From assembly GCA_963727835.1 (NCBI GenBank), contig CAVSIB010000023.1:1-60463 (forward strand): a DNA stretch of 60,463 nt, written 5' to 3'. The position numbers were made by a program, and so were the translations under genes. Below the pieces are notes generated by a model, which was not told the origin of the DNA, searched no databases, and worked only from the letters and a program-made list of their open reading frames with translations. The DNA is from G026625185 sp963727835. Its GTDB lineage: Bacteria > Desulfobacterota > WTBG01 > JAGOGO01. This document shows, piece after piece, positions 44,273 to 53,017 of the stretch. How positions within the stretch are numbered: the stretch's first letter is position 1; each line of letters begins with the position of its first letter.

Positions 44273-44740
44273 TTATGCTACTTTGCCCTTTTTCAGGGGG
44301 AAAGAAGACATGGCTAAAAGTCCGTGGCTAAATTTTTTAAGCAACCGATTCAAGTTACGCTGTTCCTCAGGTTCAAGAATGCCCACGATTTCTTTCCATT
44401 TTTTTTGGAAGATGGGGAGAATATCCTTATGAAGGATAATCCCTTTTGGGGTGAGTTTTGCTCGAATAATTCTCCGGTCCTCCGTGTCCCGGTCCCGATA
44501 AACGAACCCGCTTTTTTCCAAGCGGTCCATGACACCCGTGATGTTTCCTCCCGTGACCATGAGCCGTTCGCCGATTTCTCCGAGTGTTAAACCTTTGACT
44601 CGACCTAGACAAACCAAAATGTCGAGCTGAGGCAGAGTAAGGTTTTCTTTTTTCAGAGTTTTTTGAATCTCATGATAAATTAACTGGAAGGTCATATTAA
44701 GCCTGATCCAGAGAATAGTGGGGCGAAAGGACTCACTCAT
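44273..44740 (-). CDS. MarR-family transcriptional regulator
   Basis: This 155-residue winged-helix repressor has TLPQLDILVCLGRVKGLTLGEIGERL, the recognition helix MVTGGNITGVMDRLEKSGFVYR and the wing RDTEDRRIIRAKLTPKG, followed by a C-terminal dimerisation helix. MarR proteins usually repress their own operon until a small (often aromatic) ligand binds. It lies 90 bases upstream of the PCP_red gene on the same strand and probably controls the polyketide operon. Candidate operator repeats are upstream at 44752-44787. Confidence 0.9.
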   Translation of the reverse strand: MSESFRPTILWIRLNMTFQLIYHEIQKTLKKENLTLPQLDILVCLGRVKGLTLGEIGERLMVTGGNITGVMDRLEKSGFVYRDRDTEDRRIIRAKLTPKGIILHKDILPIFQKKWKEIVGILEPEEQRNLNRLLKKFSHGLLAMSSFPLKKGKVA

Positions 44741-45074
44741 TTTTTACCTAATTTATAAATATGTGATTATTATAAACGGGTTATAAATACTTTATAGTTA
44801 AAATATTAAGGTGTAAAGTTTATCATTCAAGTTTAATATGTCAAGGAAAAAATTGGGAAAAAATATGAAGGCAGGAAAGTATTTTTATTAACTTTTCTTG
44901 CGGATTTATTTAATAAAACCAAACGGCAGGATAGTTATATTTGCATTTCGTTGGTAGGTTCGCCCTCCTGTTTTTCTGATTTTTTGGGGGCAGGTCACTT
45001 TTTTCATATGCGAAGGCAAGTACATTGTTTCAAACGAGTCATTTTATGATAGAGTTTATGATAGATATAGAACT
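44741..45074. other. divergent regulatory gap upstream of marR
   Basis: This is about 330 A+T-rich bases between marR and the plus-strand orphan gene. It contains the TTATAAA repeats. TTTATGATAGA appears twice just before ATG 45075. I see no gene or RNA. Confidence 0.5.
44752..44787. promoter_or_regulatory. candidate MarR operator: three TTATAAA repeats
   Basis: TTATAAA occurs at 44753-44759 (inside the palindrome ATTTATAAAT), 44770-44776 and 44781-44787, just upstream of marR. The pattern fits an autoregulatory site overlapping an A+T-rich promoter. No binding is demonstrated. Confidence 0.4.
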
Positions 45075-45509
45075 ATGACACTGTTTACTAAGAAAGCCTC
45101 GAATCAGGCAAATAGGGCTATTAGGTTTGTAAGTGCGCACCTTTCACAAATATGCAAACAACTTTCAATCAAGATATCAAATAGTGAAGTGGTTAAGATA
45201 TACCCTGTTATAATTACAAACCTTTTTGATTTTAAAGGGTTAGTAATAAATGGCGTTCCTGTATGCGATTTTAGTGCTTTAGGAAAGTTTGCAACGGGAA
45301 AATACGTTTATCGAACAATAAGAGGCAAAGAAGCCATAACTAGGGTGCCAGTCAAAGAATTATATAAAGATGATGTTCCCACTGCGGCTGAATTGCTAAG
45401 CCAGTTACGCACTCCTTTTCAGATAGAATATCAAGCTAAAAAACTTAAACTAAAGATATTTGATGTCAAAGAAAGCGAAATTACTGATGAAGAATTTGAG
45501 GCCGTCTGA
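45075..45509 (+). CDS. orphan protein of unknown function
   Basis: This 144-residue soluble protein is one I do not recognise. The central stretch SEVVKIYPVIITNLFDFKGLV and INGVPVCDFSALGKFATGKYVY suggests alternating strands, and the end is charged (KLKLKIFDVKESEITDEEFEAV). It could be the C-terminal part of a larger protein, since no strong ribosome-binding site is seen before ATG 45075. It is flanked by A+T-rich DNA and followed by a terminator at 45680-45714. Confidence 0.5.
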   Translation: MTLFTKKASNQANRAIRFVSAHLSQICKQLSIKISNSEVVKIYPVIITNLFDFKGLVINGVPVCDFSALGKFATGKYVYRTIRGKEAITRVPVKELYKDDVPTAAELLSQLRTPFQIEYQAKKLKLKIFDVKESEITDEEFEAV

Positions 45510-45679
45510 AACTCCATTTGCGACACCCATAGTGTTTATGCGTTTCGGGCAGTGCGTGGGATTATCGCTGAATATTATTACCTCTAGTCGCCAATGAGGA
45601 AAGTTAATGTAGGGTAAAAAGGGTCAAATCTTTCTCCTTGACAAAAGAACCCAATTCACGAGGAAAGAATTTTCATTGA

Positions 45680-45714
45680 GGGACGTCTCCATTTTTGAGA
45701 TGCCCCTGTTTTTT
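45680..45714 (+). terminator. intrinsic terminator
   Basis: GGGACGTCTC (45680-45689) pairs with GAGATGCCCC (45697-45706), nine of ten positions counting one G-T, with a 7-base loop, and is followed by TGTTTTTT. It is oriented to end plus-strand transcription from the orphan gene. Confidence 0.7.
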
Positions 45715-45718
45715 AAAA

Positions 45719-45757
45719 CGCGATAAAATTCTATTATTTTTTCTACAACCTAATCTT
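45719..45757 (-). repeat. imperfect copy of the 3' end of the degT gene
   Basis: This stretch of about 39 bases matches 46287-46325 (last codons of the DegT aminotransferase, VEKVKEFYRG) at about 35 of 39 positions. It lies directly before the flavodoxin start, separated from the real gene end by the flavodoxin gene. It looks like the remnant of a duplication or recombination. Confidence 0.6.
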
Positions 45758-45762
45758 TAATC

Positions 45763-46224
45763 ATGGCAACTATTCTCATTACGTATCACTCACAGAGTGG
45801 AAACACGGAACAAATGGCTCAAGCTGTTGCTAAGGGAGCAAGAGAAATTGCTGACACAACGGTAATCATAAAGCGAGCCTTTGATACTCAAGTTGAAGAC
45901 CTCATCGCATGCGATGGTTTAGTGATTGGCTCTCCCGAGTATTTAGGATACATGGCCGGAGCAGTGAAAGATCTTTTTGACCGAACTTATGAAGTGCTAA
46001 GGGGTCACCAACGAATTTTTCGGAAACCCGTTGCTATGTTTGTCAGCGCTGGAAATGACGGAAGCGGAGCCCTGAGGAATATGGAGAGAATTTGTATTGG
46101 ATACCAGTTTAAGAAGGTGCAAGAGGCTATTGTCAGTAAAGGGCCGGTAACGGATGTTATCCTTGCCCTTTGTGAAGAGCTGGGAAGGATTATGGCTGCG
46201 GGATGCGGAACAAACATCTTTTAG
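45763..46224 (+). CDS. flavodoxin/NADPH-dependent FMN reductase-type protein (WrbA-like)
   Basis: This 153-residue flavodoxin-fold protein has the FMN phosphate loop YHSQSGNTEQMAQAV, then DGLVIGSPEYLGYMAGAVKDLFDRTYEVL and KPVAMFVSAGNDGSGALRNMERI (isoalloxazine loops). It is close to flavodoxin/WrbA-type quinone or disulfide reductases in pattern. It is a single cytoplasmic gene, convergent with the polysaccharide block. No ribosome-binding site is obvious before ATG 45763, which directly follows the degT-tail remnant. Confidence 0.85.
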   Translation: MATILITYHSQSGNTEQMAQAVAKGAREIADTTVIIKRAFDTQVEDLIACDGLVIGSPEYLGYMAGAVKDLFDRTYEVLRGHQRIFRKPVAMFVSAGNDGSGALRNMERICIGYQFKKVQEAIVSKGPVTDVILALCEELGRIMAAGCGTNIF

Positions 46225-46281
46225 CAGGGAGATAGGGACAGCCATAAATGAGGAAAAATAGCCCGTCCCCCTTTTCCCCCT

Positions 46282-47412
46282 TTATCCGCGATAAAATTCT
46301 TTTACTTTTTCTACAATATAATCTTGTTGCGCAATGGTTAGCTCGGGATAAATAGGCAGCGCCAGGGTTTCCCGCGCGGCTTTTTCGGATTCCGGAAATT
46401 CTCCTTCATGATATCCTAAATAGTGAAAACACTCTTGCAGGTGGAGTGGAATGGGATAATAGATCTCGGTCCCAATTCCTGCCTGGGTAAGAAACTTTTG
46501 AAGCTCATCGCGTTTTTTAACCCGAATGACAAATTGGTTATAGATATGAAAGTTGCCTTCCGCCACTTTTGGTAAACCAACGAACTCATTTAAACCATTT
46601 TTCTGAAGCCTCTCTCGATAATAATCCGCGTTTTTCCTTCTTTTAGCGGTCCATTGGTCAAGGTGTTTTATTTTAACCAGTAAGGCTACGGCCTGAAGGG
46701 CATCAAGACGGCTGTTTAAGCCGACAACCTTATGATAGTATTTTGGTTTGCTGCCGTGCACTCTCAGTATTCCGACTTTTTCCGCCAAGGTTTCGTTATC
46801 GGTGGTGACCATGCCACCATCGCCAAAACCTCCTAAATTTTTGGAGGGGAAAAAAGAAAAACAGCCAAACTCGCTCATGGCACCCCCTTTGCGTTCCTTA
46901 TATCGTGCCCCAATGGCTTGAGCAGCATCTTCAACTACCGGTAATCCATGCTCGCGCGCGATCGCAAGGATTGGGTCCATGTCCGCGCACTGTCCATAGA
47001 GGTGGACGGGCATGATGGCTTTAATCTTTTCCTTAGCAGAGGCTGTTTTGAGTAATGTATCTATCTTATGGGGGGAAATATTGTAGGTTTCATGGTCAAT
47101 ATCCACAAAAACAGGGAGAGCACCAAGCCGGGAGATTGAACCGGCGGTAGCAAAAAAAGTATATGGAGTGGTTATCACCTTGTCTCCATAGCCAACATTG
47201 AGAGCCATAAGAGCAAGCAAAAGAGCATCAGAACCAGAAGCAACACCAACCGCGAATTTTGAACCCGAATACTTCGCTATTGCTTCTTCCAGTTTGACAA
47301 CCTTTTCGCCTAAAATGAACAGTTGACTTTCCAAGACCTCATCAATTGCTGGTTTAATTTCATCACGGATGGTCGCATATTGAGCTTTTAAATCTAACAG
47401 AGGAATATGCAT
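46282..47412 (-). CDS. DegT/DnrJ/EryC1-family sugar aminotransferase
   Basis: This 376-residue PLP-dependent aminotransferase acts on nucleotide-linked keto sugars. It has IPLLDLKAQYATIRDEI, VGVASGSDALLLALMALN, TTPYTFFATAGSI, VEDAAQAIGA and the PLP Lys at K191 in FSFFPSKNLGGFGDGGMVTT, with the C-terminal YYPIPLHLQECF. It is the last gene of the minus-strand surface-polysaccharide run, 35 bases after the sugar transferase. The specific amino sugar is unknown. Confidence 0.92.
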   Translation of the reverse strand: MHIPLLDLKAQYATIRDEIKPAIDEVLESQLFILGEKVVKLEEAIAKYSGSKFAVGVASGSDALLLALMALNVGYGDKVITTPYTFFATAGSISRLGALPVFVDIDHETYNISPHKIDTLLKTASAKEKIKAIMPVHLYGQCADMDPILAIAREHGLPVVEDAAQAIGARYKERKGGAMSEFGCFSFFPSKNLGGFGDGGMVTTDNETLAEKVGILRVHGSKPKYYHKVVGLNSRLDALQAVALLVKIKHLDQWTAKRRKNADYYRERLQKNGLNEFVGLPKVAEGNFHIYNQFVIRVKKRDELQKFLTQAGIGTEIYYPIPLHLQECFHYLGYHEGEFPESEKAARETLALPIYPELTIAQQDYIVEKVKEFYRG

Positions 47413-47446
47413 AATAGTTCTCCTTAGTCCAGTGCGCAGTGGTTAG

Positions 47447-48850
47447 TTAATAAGCATGTTTATTTCTAAAACCTTTCCAGAGGGTAAGCCACATAATTTT
47501 TACATCAAATCCGAGGGACCAGTTTTCTATATAAAAGATATCATATTCAATCCGTTTTTCAATCGAAGTGTTTCCTCGCCAGCCATTGACTTGCGCCCAG
47601 CCGGTTATTCCGGCTTTCATTTTATGACGGAGCATATACCGCGGCACTCTTTCCTTAAATTGTTGGATGAAAAAGGGCCGTTCCGGCCGGGGGCCAACAA
47701 TACTCATCTCTCCTTTTAATACATTAATCACCTGGGGAAGCTCATCCAGACTCATTTTTCTTAAAAAAGCGCCCAGTTTTGTTCTTCGCTTATCTTCTTC
47801 TTTAGCCCAGACCGGACCCGTAACTTTTTCGGCATCTTCCCGCATGGTACGGAATTTGAGCATCGCAAAAAGCTTTCCATCCAAACCCATTCTTTCCTGG
47901 CGATAAAATACGGGACCCGGAGAGGTTAGTTTGATAAGGATGGTAATGATGACCAATAAAGGGGAAAAGATGGTCAAAGTAATAATTGAAAACAGGATAT
48001 CAAAACACCGCTTGAAAATTCGGTTCCATCCATAGAGGGGGGAATCCCGCAGGTTAATAATCGGGATGTTGTCAAGTTCCTCCACTCCACCGCGAAGACT
48101 TATATAGTCAAAAAAGTCAGGCACAATTTTTATATCTACCATTTCATCATCTATTGCTTCCATGATGGTCTTAAGGCGGAAATGCTCTTCTAAGGGTAAG
48201 GCCAGAACAATTTGATCAATATGATGAGTGGCAAGGATTTTTTTAATATCTTCATAGAGCCCTAATATGGGGGCATCGGAGACTTTGGTTGCCAATTTTT
48301 CCCTTCGTCGGGTAAGAAAGCCCGCTACCCGGAGCCCTAACTCAGGATGGCGGTTGATACTGCTGAGTATTTTTTGGCCAAGTTCGCCTGCGCCGACGAT
48401 TAAAACAAATCTGAGGTTCAAACCTTTTTCCCTGAGATAGCGGAGGAAGGCCCGCAGTCTTGACCGGGAAATAATAAGGCCACTGGTGCTCAAAACCCAA
48501 AAATAGAAAAACACCACGCGGGAATATTTATATTCTTTTACAAAATAAACCACGGTAATAAAAATCAGAATAGCCAGAAGAGAGGTCTTGATAATTTGAG
48601 TTGCTTCTTCAAAGAGAGAAACGATTCGCATTGGCGCATAAAGGCCAAAGACCCTCAAGGCAATCGTCCAGATAATTACCGCATAGATGGTAAGAGGCAA
48701 ATAAACGCTCAAAGGAGGGGCGCTTTTATAAACAGGAATCACATACCCGCCTACCCGGAGATAATAAGCCCCAAACCAGCTCAACGCGATAATTAAGATG
48801 TCACTGAGAAAAAGTGAGGTCAAGAAAACCTGGCTGTATTTTTTTAACAT
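47447..48850 (-). CDS. polyisoprenyl-phosphate hexose-1-phosphate transferase
   Basis: This 467-residue initiating transferase (WbaP/WcaJ type) loads the first sugar phosphate on undecaprenyl phosphate for exopolysaccharide or O-antigen. The N-terminus has four hydrophobic segments. A Rossmann-like CoA-binding domain follows (LIVGAGELGQKILSSI), and then the catalytic PglC-like C-terminal domain: FKRCFDILFSIITL, SPGPVFYRQERMGLDGKLFAMLKFRTM, LRKMSLDELPQVINVLKGEMSIVGPRP and RHKMKAGITGWAQVNGWRG. It is intact and of normal length. Confidence 0.93.
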   Translation of the reverse strand: MLKKYSQVFLTSLFLSDILIIALSWFGAYYLRVGGYVIPVYKSAPPLSVYLPLTIYAVIIWTIALRVFGLYAPMRIVSLFEEATQIIKTSLLAILIFITVVYFVKEYKYSRVVFFYFWVLSTSGLIISRSRLRAFLRYLREKGLNLRFVLIVGAGELGQKILSSINRHPELGLRVAGFLTRRREKLATKVSDAPILGLYEDIKKILATHHIDQIVLALPLEEHFRLKTIMEAIDDEMVDIKIVPDFFDYISLRGGVEELDNIPIINLRDSPLYGWNRIFKRCFDILFSIITLTIFSPLLVIITILIKLTSPGPVFYRQERMGLDGKLFAMLKFRTMREDAEKVTGPVWAKEEDKRRTKLGAFLRKMSLDELPQVINVLKGEMSIVGPRPERPFFIQQFKERVPRYMLRHKMKAGITGWAQVNGWRGNTSIEKRIEYDIFYIENWSLGFDVKIMWLTLWKGFRNKHAY

Positions 48851-49037
48851 TTTTTACATCTGCCCTGTGGAATTTTTATCTTATAGTTTTTTGGCCACAA
48901 TATATGGACACATAAATCTCTTGCCCGGATGCATTGTAAAAGCATCTCATAAATTGCCATTATCACAAAGAAAGGCACAAAAAAAGGAAAAATATAAAGT
49001 TTGGAAATAATTCAGCCGGATTGCAACGATTTCATAA

Positions 49038-49553
49038 TCATGTTTTTGAAACAACGTATTTAATGTATGAATAAAAGCATTTGTTATAATAGGCCGGAAA
49101 ACCGGCAAAGTCCTTTACCTCCGGACGAACATAAAGGAGAAGCTGTTTTGATAACTTTCTGGGAAGGAGTTGATTAATGATCGCAAAGGGAGCAAATTTT
49201 GATGAAAACGCATGGATACAATACCCCTTGGTTTTAAGAACACGGGTTGATTCAATCAGGAAAGCCTCATGGTCTTCTAAATGCCCAAGTACTGCTTGGG
49301 ATACAACGAGCTCAATTCTCTGATCTTTAAATGGTAAAGGTTGCATAATGTTAGCGATGAGCTTTTCATCTACATCGTGATTTTCTCTCACCTGTTCCTC
49401 GGAGAGATCAACAATAATCTGAGCACGCTTGAGGTTAAGATATTCTGTAACAAGTTTCTCATATAATTCAAAAATGTTGTTTTTTGCCTTAGGTAAATGA
49501 TCGCGGAGTTTTTTACATGCGGTTTTGTTTAAACTAATAAATTTTTTTAGCAT
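49038..49553 (-). CDS. SAM-dependent methyltransferase-like protein, possibly N-terminally short
   Basis: This 171-residue protein matches the second half of Methyltransf_11 domains (IMQPLPFKDQRIELVVSQAVLGHLEDHEAFLIESTRVLKTKGYCI; listed here as PLPFKDQRIELVVSQAVLGH and IESTRVLKTKGYCI). The usual glycine-rich SAM-binding loop at the N-terminus is replaced by QIIVDLSEEQVRENHDV, and only ~65 residues precede the core. It may be a degenerate or partial enzyme. It is part of the polysaccharide run; the glycosyltransferase lies upstream of it, about 50 bases away in the opposite order of transcription. Confidence 0.6.
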   Translation of the reverse strand: MLKKFISLNKTACKKLRDHLPKAKNNIFELYEKLVTEYLNLKRAQIIVDLSEEQVRENHDVDEKLIANIMQPLPFKDQRIELVVSQAVLGHLEDHEAFLIESTRVLKTKGYCIHAFSSKFAPFAIINQLLPRKLSKQLLLYVRPEVKDFAGFPAYYNKCFYSYIKYVVSKT

Positions 49554-49601
49554 TATTCCACACGAAACAAATTTTTTTAGCGGTATTCTGGCTAAACGGA
49601 T

Positions 49602-50812
49602 TTATGCTTTTTTAGATTTTCTTGTCGGAGGATTTTTCTTTTTATTAAAAAGCTGAAGGTAAAGCTCTTCGATCATGGGGATAGTCTTCTCCAAACTGTA
49701 ATTATGTTCCACGGTTTTTTTCGCCTCTTTTCCTATCTTCATGGCAATACCTGTATTGTCTAAAACCCATTTGATTTTATCCGCAAGGAGTTTAGGAGAA
49801 CGGAAAGGGACTAAAAAGCCATTCTCTCCATCATTTATGACGTCAATAATTCCGGTCGCCTTTGTTGCTACCACTGGTTTTTCACAAGCCATCGCCTCTA
49901 AGAGGGTATGAGGAAGTCCCTCCCAAAGGGAGGTGTTTACTGCCACATCACTCATTTGAAAGAGCGCCGTGCAATCCCTCCGCCACCCCAATACCTTCAT
50001 CTCAATTTGTAATCCAAGTTCCCGAATTTTCTGGAGGCATGCTTCCATCATCGGCCCATCACCAACTAATAGAAAAGAGAGAGCGGGACAATCTTTTTTA
50101 GGAGCGCACAGGCATTGATAAATGTTAAAGGGTCTTTTTGGGGAGCCAGGCGGCCAATCATGGTTACTACTCGGTTTCCAAAAGGAATTGCAAACCTCCT
50201 GAGATATTCTTTCCTTTCTTCATCGGTTATTATCTGGCGGTAATCCTCAAGATTTAGGCTTGAAGGGATGACCTTTATCTTATCCTCCTTGATGATGTTA
50301 TACTGCAGGGCAAGTTTTTTTTCTGATGGAGAAACGGTGATGATGGCGTCACAGAAAAATGAGGCAATCTTTTCGAAGATGAGATAAGGAAGTTTTTTTA
50401 TCAGAGGGCCGGGGCCATCAAAAGAAAAACCTTGGGGAGAATAAACGATCACGGGAACCCCCGCAATTCGTGCAGCAATCCGGGCTAAAACCCCTGCTTT
50501 GGAGCTATGGGCATGAACAAGATCAAAACTTTCCTGTTTTATTTTCTTGTAAATCCTTAAAAAAGCAACGAAGTCTCTCCATGGATTGATTGATCTGTGC
50601 ATGGGTACAACGAAATAGGGGACCCCCACTTTTTGGAAAGCCTCGGGAAAAGGGATATCTCCGTTTTTTTCTCCGTCGGGTCGGGACTCTTGAGAGCAAC
50701 AGCCAGTAATGGTAAAACGTTTTCGGTCCAGGCGTTTGCATATCTGGATGATGTATTTTTGGACCCCCCCACCCAGAGATTGGGTAATCTGGAGAACATT
50801 AAACTTTTTCAT
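49602..50812 (-). CDS. GT4-family glycosyltransferase, one homopolymer frameshift at ~50070-50085
   Basis: The N-terminal half (from ATG 50812) has the GT-B pattern LQITQSLGGGVQKYIIQICK, DLVHAHSSKAGVLARIAARI, VIVYSPQGF and VVTMIGRLAPQKDPLTFINAC. The C-terminal half continues LLVGDGPMMEACLQKIRELG, SDVAVNTSLWEGLPHTLLEAM (catalytic E-x7-E region) and KPVVATKATGIIDVI. The break lies in a run of six A (CTAAAAAAG); seven A gives LLKKDCPALSFLLVGDGP and one protein of about 403 residues. It adds a sugar to a lipid-linked or nascent polysaccharide. The break is most likely a sequencing indel. Confidence 0.88.
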
Positions 50813-50849
50813 AGTGATTAAATACGTTTGAATTTCATATTCTCAAGGG

Positions 50850-51836
50850 TTACTTTTTAATCCAAGTTCGAATATATCGGCTGTTTTTCGTCCGAGATTG
50901 CTGGATAAAAGAACGCTTTTTTAAGAACCGCTTGAGGTTCCAGACAATATCACCATATGCTTTTAATAAATGGGGAGCGCAGATGCAACTATAGAACATA
51001 AGGACGAGCTCTGTCAAAAAAAAGAAGGGGAAAAAAATGAGCAGGTTAATTTTGGAAAGGTTCTTTATGAGCATGAAGTAACGATTTCGCATGGTAATCC
51101 TTTGCATGAAGGGAGTTTTTTGAAAAAATTTGGGTTTAAATCCACTCCCACCTCTCACATGGTAAGCAACCGCCCTGGGGTTATAACCGCATTCAAATCC
51201 AATGAGTTGCATCCTCCAGCATAGGTCAAGTTCTTCATAGTAAGCAAAGAAATCTTCATCAAAATATTCTCCTTCGGTTTTTATCTTTTCCAAAGCTTCT
51301 CTTCGAAAAATAATCGCCGCGCCGCAAACCGCAAAAATATTTTCCTCCTGATCATACTGACCCCAATCTTTTTTGAGGTTTCCTCGGTCTTGCGCTTTTA
51401 AGCTTCTCGTTAGGAAAAGCCCGGTTGAATCAATAGTGCGCGATTTTTCTCCATGGTTAAAAAGTAAGAGTTTACCGCCTACCGCGCCATAACGGCTATT
51501 GTGAGATAGAGTTTTTACCAATTCTTCTAAGAAGTTTGGTTCAGGAAAAACATCGGGGTTGAGCATGAGGGTAAAATCACCCGTCGAAGCCCTTATGCCT
51601 TGGTTGCCAGCTTTAGCAAAGCCAAGATTTTTTTGGTTTTTGATAATTGTTAGGTGGAAATGGTTATGGTTAAGATATTCAATGGTACCGTCCAAAGATG
51701 CATTATCTACCACAATGATTTCATAATCTGTATACAGCTGCTTGCGTAAGCACTCAAGACATTTTTCAATGTATCGTCGGCTATTCCAGGTGACGATAAC
51801 AATCGATACCTTAGGTGTTATGACTGGTTGAGCCAC
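50850..51836 (-). CDS. GT2-family glycosyltransferase
   Basis: This 328-residue rhamnosyl/glycosyltransferase 2-like protein has VSIVIVTWNSRRYIEKCLECL, IIVVDNASLDGTIEYL, LGFAKAGNQGIRASTGDFTLMLNPDV (D-x-D equivalent), FAVCGAAIIFRREAL and DEDFFAYYEELDLCWRMQLIG. A C-terminal hydrophobic stretch (LLIFFPFFFLTELVLMFYSC) suggests membrane attachment. It overlaps the epimerase gene by 19 bases at its start. Confidence 0.9.
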   Translation of the reverse strand: MAQPVITPKVSIVIVTWNSRRYIEKCLECLRKQLYTDYEIIVVDNASLDGTIEYLNHNHFHLTIIKNQKNLGFAKAGNQGIRASTGDFTLMLNPDVFPEPNFLEELVKTLSHNSRYGAVGGKLLLFNHGEKSRTIDSTGLFLTRSLKAQDRGNLKKDWGQYDQEENIFAVCGAAIIFRREALEKIKTEGEYFDEDFFAYYEELDLCWRMQLIGFECGYNPRAVAYHVRGGSGFKPKFFQKTPFMQRITMRNRYFMLIKNLSKINLLIFFPFFFLTELVLMFYSCICAPHLLKAYGDIVWNLKRFLKKRSFIQQSRTKNSRYIRTWIKK

Positions 51837-52762
51837 TGCCAGGTCTTTCGCACCCCATCGATGAGAGTCGTATGGGGTAAAAATTCGAACTCTTCACGGG
51901 CACGAGAAATGTCAAGCACATTTATCGGAACGTCAATGGCTCGTTTTCCCGTATAGGTAACCTTTATTATCTGGCCGGTTACTTTTTTAATGACTGCAAG
52001 GAGTTCATTAAGGGTTGTCCCCTTGCCACTGCCCAGGTTAAAAACGCGCTGCTGATTTTTTGTTTGGATAGCGTTAACTAAAACCGGGATACTGTCTTTA
52101 ATATAAATATAATCACGGGTACTATCCCCGTTGCCCCAGATGGTAATAGGTTTGCCTTCCTTTGCTAAGCCGAGGAATACGGTTATTGCCCCTTGAATGG
52201 AATGGGGATTTTGCCTTTCGCCATAGAGGTTGGCAATTCGAAAAATGACATAATCTAAGCCTTGGGTCAGATGGTAAAGCGCTAGGTATTTTTCAATCAT
52301 TAGCTTGGAAATCCCGTAAGCACTGGTGGGATTTGTGGGATGGTCTTCAGAAATGGGGATTACCTGAGGGACTCCATAGACAGTGCCTCCGGAAGAAGAA
52401 AGGATTATTTTTTTGATTTTTTCTTGCGTGGCAAGATTTAATAATTTTAGGGTAGCAATCACATTGCTTTCTAGGTCGTAAACGGGATTTTCTGTGGAGG
52501 TTTTGGGCAGCGTGGTGCCGATGAAATGAAAGATATAATCAATTCCCTTAATGGCTCGGGCCAGATCCTTCTCATTGGTAAAATCTCCCTCCATCATTTG
52601 CAGGTCATCAATGATATGGTTAATATTTTTAGTATCAACCTTAACTTTGTCGAAAATTCTAATGGTATACCCGGATTCAAGCAACCCTTCGGCTACATGG
52701 GAACCTAGAAAACCACAGCCACCAAGAATAAGCGCTTTTCCAAGATTTTTTTTTGGATTCAT
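51818..52762 (-). CDS. NAD-dependent epimerase/dehydratase (UDP-glucose 4-epimerase-like)
   Basis: This 314-residue extended SDR has the NAD site KALILGGCGFLGSHVAEGLL, FHFIGTTLPKTSTENP, SSSGGTVYGVPQV (Ser) and SAYGISKLMIEKYL (Tyr/Lys), then NLYGERQNPHSIQGAI and WGNGDSTRDYIYI. It supplies an activated sugar to the polysaccharide genes. It is the first gene of that minus-strand run. GalE-like activity is a family-level guess; the exact product is unknown. Confidence 0.9.
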   Translation of the reverse strand: MNPKKNLGKALILGGCGFLGSHVAEGLLESGYTIRIFDKVKVDTKNINHIIDDLQMMEGDFTNEKDLARAIKGIDYIFHFIGTTLPKTSTENPVYDLESNVIATLKLLNLATQEKIKKIILSSSGGTVYGVPQVIPISEDHPTNPTSAYGISKLMIEKYLALYHLTQGLDYVIFRIANLYGERQNPHSIQGAITVFLGLAKEGKPITIWGNGDSTRDYIYIKDSIPVLVNAIQTKNQQRVFNLGSGKGTTLNELLAVIKKVTGQIIKVTYTGKRAIDVPINVLDISRAREEFEFLPHTTLIDGVRKTWQWLNQS

Positions 52763-52912
52763 GGAGTAAGACGGTTAGTTATATTTTTGGTGCTTCTTAA
52801 AGAATTTTCACACATTTATTAATTTTTTCTATATCAGATTATGCGAATTCTTTCAACCGGGAATAATTATCCACCAAAATTATCAAATATACTCCACGAT
52901 GTTTAATAAAAC

Positions 52913-52942
52913 TTGACAAACTGGTTTAATCTTGTGTAATAT
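52913..52942 (+). promoter_or_regulatory. sigma70-type promoter for the XRE-cupin regulator
   Basis: TTGACA at 52913-52918 and TAATAT at 52937-52942 (18-base spacer) lie about 75 bases upstream of ATG 53018 in A+T-rich sequence. Confidence 0.55.
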
Positions 52943-53017
52943 AACTTTACAATTATAAATATAAATTTACGCAATAGTACAACAATTTTATCCACAACGT
53001 TATTAGCTGGAGGGCTT

